Shown here one piece after another: positions 62,896 to 64,000 of a stretch of 64,000 nucleotides of DNA. The notes below the pieces were generated by a model. That model was not told the origin of the DNA. It saw only the letters and a list, made by a program, of their open reading frames with translations, and searched no databases. Where the stretch lies: the NCBI RefSeq assembly GCF_001269425.1, contig NZ_CP011787.1:124001-188000 (forward strand). The letters run 5' to 3'. Origin of the DNA: Candidatus Palibaumannia cicadellinicola (GTDB taxonomy: Bacteria; Pseudomonadota; Gammaproteobacteria; Enterobacterales; Enterobacteriaceae). Both the position numbers and the translations under genes were made by a program. Position 1 is the first letter of the stretch, and each line of letters begins with the position of its first letter.

Positions 62896-64000
62896 TTAGT
62901 TAATCAAGTTATTTTTTTTTGCCAAAAAATCATCAAAACTAAGTAAATCGGCAGCTTCTAATTCTAATTGACGTTGCCAAGATCTAGCTTTCTCTTCTGC
63001 AAAAAAAGATTCTGATAATATTTCTAATTGTTCTTGACTTAGCATTTTAAAGTACTTGTTAGCTAGCAAACGTCCAAAACCATTAATACCATACTGTTTC
63101 ATTTCTTTTAACATACGAGCAGAAATAGTAAATTCAGGCTGAATAATACTTTTCATAAGTTTGTCACATATCAGCTGATATTTAATATTACCATTAGTAC
63201 TATCTATAATTTTTGCTATTTTACGTAAAGAACTAAATAATAATTTTCCTATAGTCGATAAAGATTGTTTACTTTTTCCGCAATCAACGACTAGCTGTAG
63301 CCCTGGTTTACGTCCTTCTAGAATAACTTTATTCCAATTAATACTGGTATAAAGTAACTCATTATTACTCATTGGTGGTGCATCAGCTAAAGTGCACCAA
63401 ATTAAAAATAAATCTAACAATCTCACCTGCTCATCATCTAAACCTACTGGTGAGAATGGATTAATATCTAAAGATCTTACCTCAATATATTCAATTCCTC
63501 CACGTAATAAAGCATCAGAAGGAGATTCTTCTTTTTTAGTAACTCGCTTAGGTCTAATTGGTACGTAAAGTTCATTTTCAATTTGTAATAAGTTAGTATT
63601 TAGTTGTAGGTAACGTCCATTTTTTTTTAAACCAATACGTTTGTAATCAATATATGGTGTTTGTATCGCTAGCTTTAAACTAATAACATAATCATTTAGG
63701 CTATTAAAATTTATATCTATATTTTTTTGTGATTGATTAGTATATCCTAAATTACTTAACCTTAGTGAGGTAGCATAAGGTAAGTAAATAAAACCAGATG
63801 TTGATTTTTTAAATTTTAGGTCAGTTTGTCTATTATTAATAAAAGATTTACAAATGCCCGGAGATGCCCCAAATAAATATGGAATAATCCAACCAAAACG
63901 ATAATAATTACGTATAAGTCCTAAATAACCAGCAGAGATAACTTCTTTACCTTCCCAGCTATCAATATCACTAATGCCAGTATAAACCTGCCAAAAAGCT
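62896..64000 (-). CDS. gshA: glutamate-cysteine ligase (N-terminal part beyond right edge)
   Basis: First and rate-limiting step of glutathione synthesis. The frame is open from 64000 to the TAA at 62896, about 367 codons of roughly 518. Reading in: [98 protein letters not shown] and [11 protein letters not shown], all matching enteric GshA in order. A GTG at 63426 is internal, not a start. It lies 19 bases upstream of ffh, a join not found in E. coli. Glutathione would supply both redox balance and glutaredoxin, whose gene grxC is broken here. Confidence 0.95.
   Translation of the reverse strand, partial: AFWQVYTGISDIDSWEGKEVISAGYLGLIRNYYRFGWIIPYLFGASPGICKSFINNRQTDLKFKKSTSGFIYLPYATSLRLSNLGYTNQSQKNIDINFNSLNDYVISLKLAIQTPYIDYKRIGLKKNGRYLQLNTNLLQIENELYVPIRPKRVTKKEESPSDALLRGGIEYIEVRSLDINPFSPVGLDDEQVRLLDLFLIWCTLADAPPMSNNELLYTSINWNKVILEGRKPGLQLVVDCGKSKQSLSTIGKLLFSSLRKIAKIIDSTNGNIKYQLICDKLMKSIIQPEFTISARMLKEMKQYGINGFGRLLANKYFKMLSQEQLEILSESFFAEEKARSWQRQLELEAADLLSFDDFLAKKNNLIN

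Overview
The window is a gene-dense, AT-rich stretch of a strongly reduced gammaproteobacterial chromosome. Almost every protein aligns end to end with an Enterobacterales (E. coli-type) housekeeping protein, local gene order follows E. coli in blocks, and there are no mobile elements, phage genes or CRISPR arrays. Shortened intergenic regions, decaying pseudogenes and a single rRNA operon point to an obligate heritable insect endosymbiont. An intact dnaA argues against Blochmannia and Wigglesworthia, and the linked 16S-tRNA-23S-5S operon argues against Buchnera, where it is split. A Baumannia-like or other Sodalis/enteric-derived symbiont fits, but I cannot name the species from this window.

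Layout. 1-9.2 kb: gyrB (cut by the left edge), yqhA sitting where recF is expected, dnaN and dnaA, then the divergent rpmH-rnpA-yidD-yidC-mnmE cluster. 9.2-21.1 kb: glmS, glmU, the eight-gene F1Fo ATP synthase operon and mnmG, all on the minus strand as in E. coli. 21.2-27.5 kb: ygfZ, then recJ-prfB-lysS-murI. 27.6-32.9 kb: the rRNA operon with tRNA-Glu in the spacer and tRNA-Asp and tRNA-Trp after 5S. 32.9-44.9 kb: glyQS, trmA, rpmE/priA, a miniature ftsN, hslVU, tpiA, pfkA. 45.2-51.7 kb: gpsA, a grxC with an in-frame UGA, yibN, coaD, a mutM pseudogene, rpmG, rpmB, yicC, pyrE, dut and a coaBC pseudogene. 51.8-54.3 kb: four tRNAs, rho, trxA. 55-64 kb: bamD, rluD, clpB, rplS-trmD-rimM-rpsP, ffh and gshA (cut by the right edge).

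Together the genes cover replication initiation and clamp loading targets, ribosome and tRNA maturation (rnpA, mnmE/mnmG, trmA, trmD, rluD, rimM), protein insertion and folding (yidC, ffh, bamD, clpB, hslVU), ATP synthesis, amino-sugar supply for the wall (glmS, glmU, murI), glycolysis (pfkA, tpiA), nucleotide metabolism (pyrE, dut) and thiol balance (trxA, gshA).

The most informative observations concern gene decay: FtsN reduced to its transmembrane anchor plus the essential short helix; single-base frameshifts in poly(A) runs at the ends of bamD and ffh with the old C-terminal frame still readable; recognisable corpses of mutM and coaBC; an in-frame UGA in grxC; loss of the programmed frameshift in prfB; unusual active-site residues in TpiA; and glyS running antisense into tRNA-Trp. 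I found no convincing new multi-gene system.
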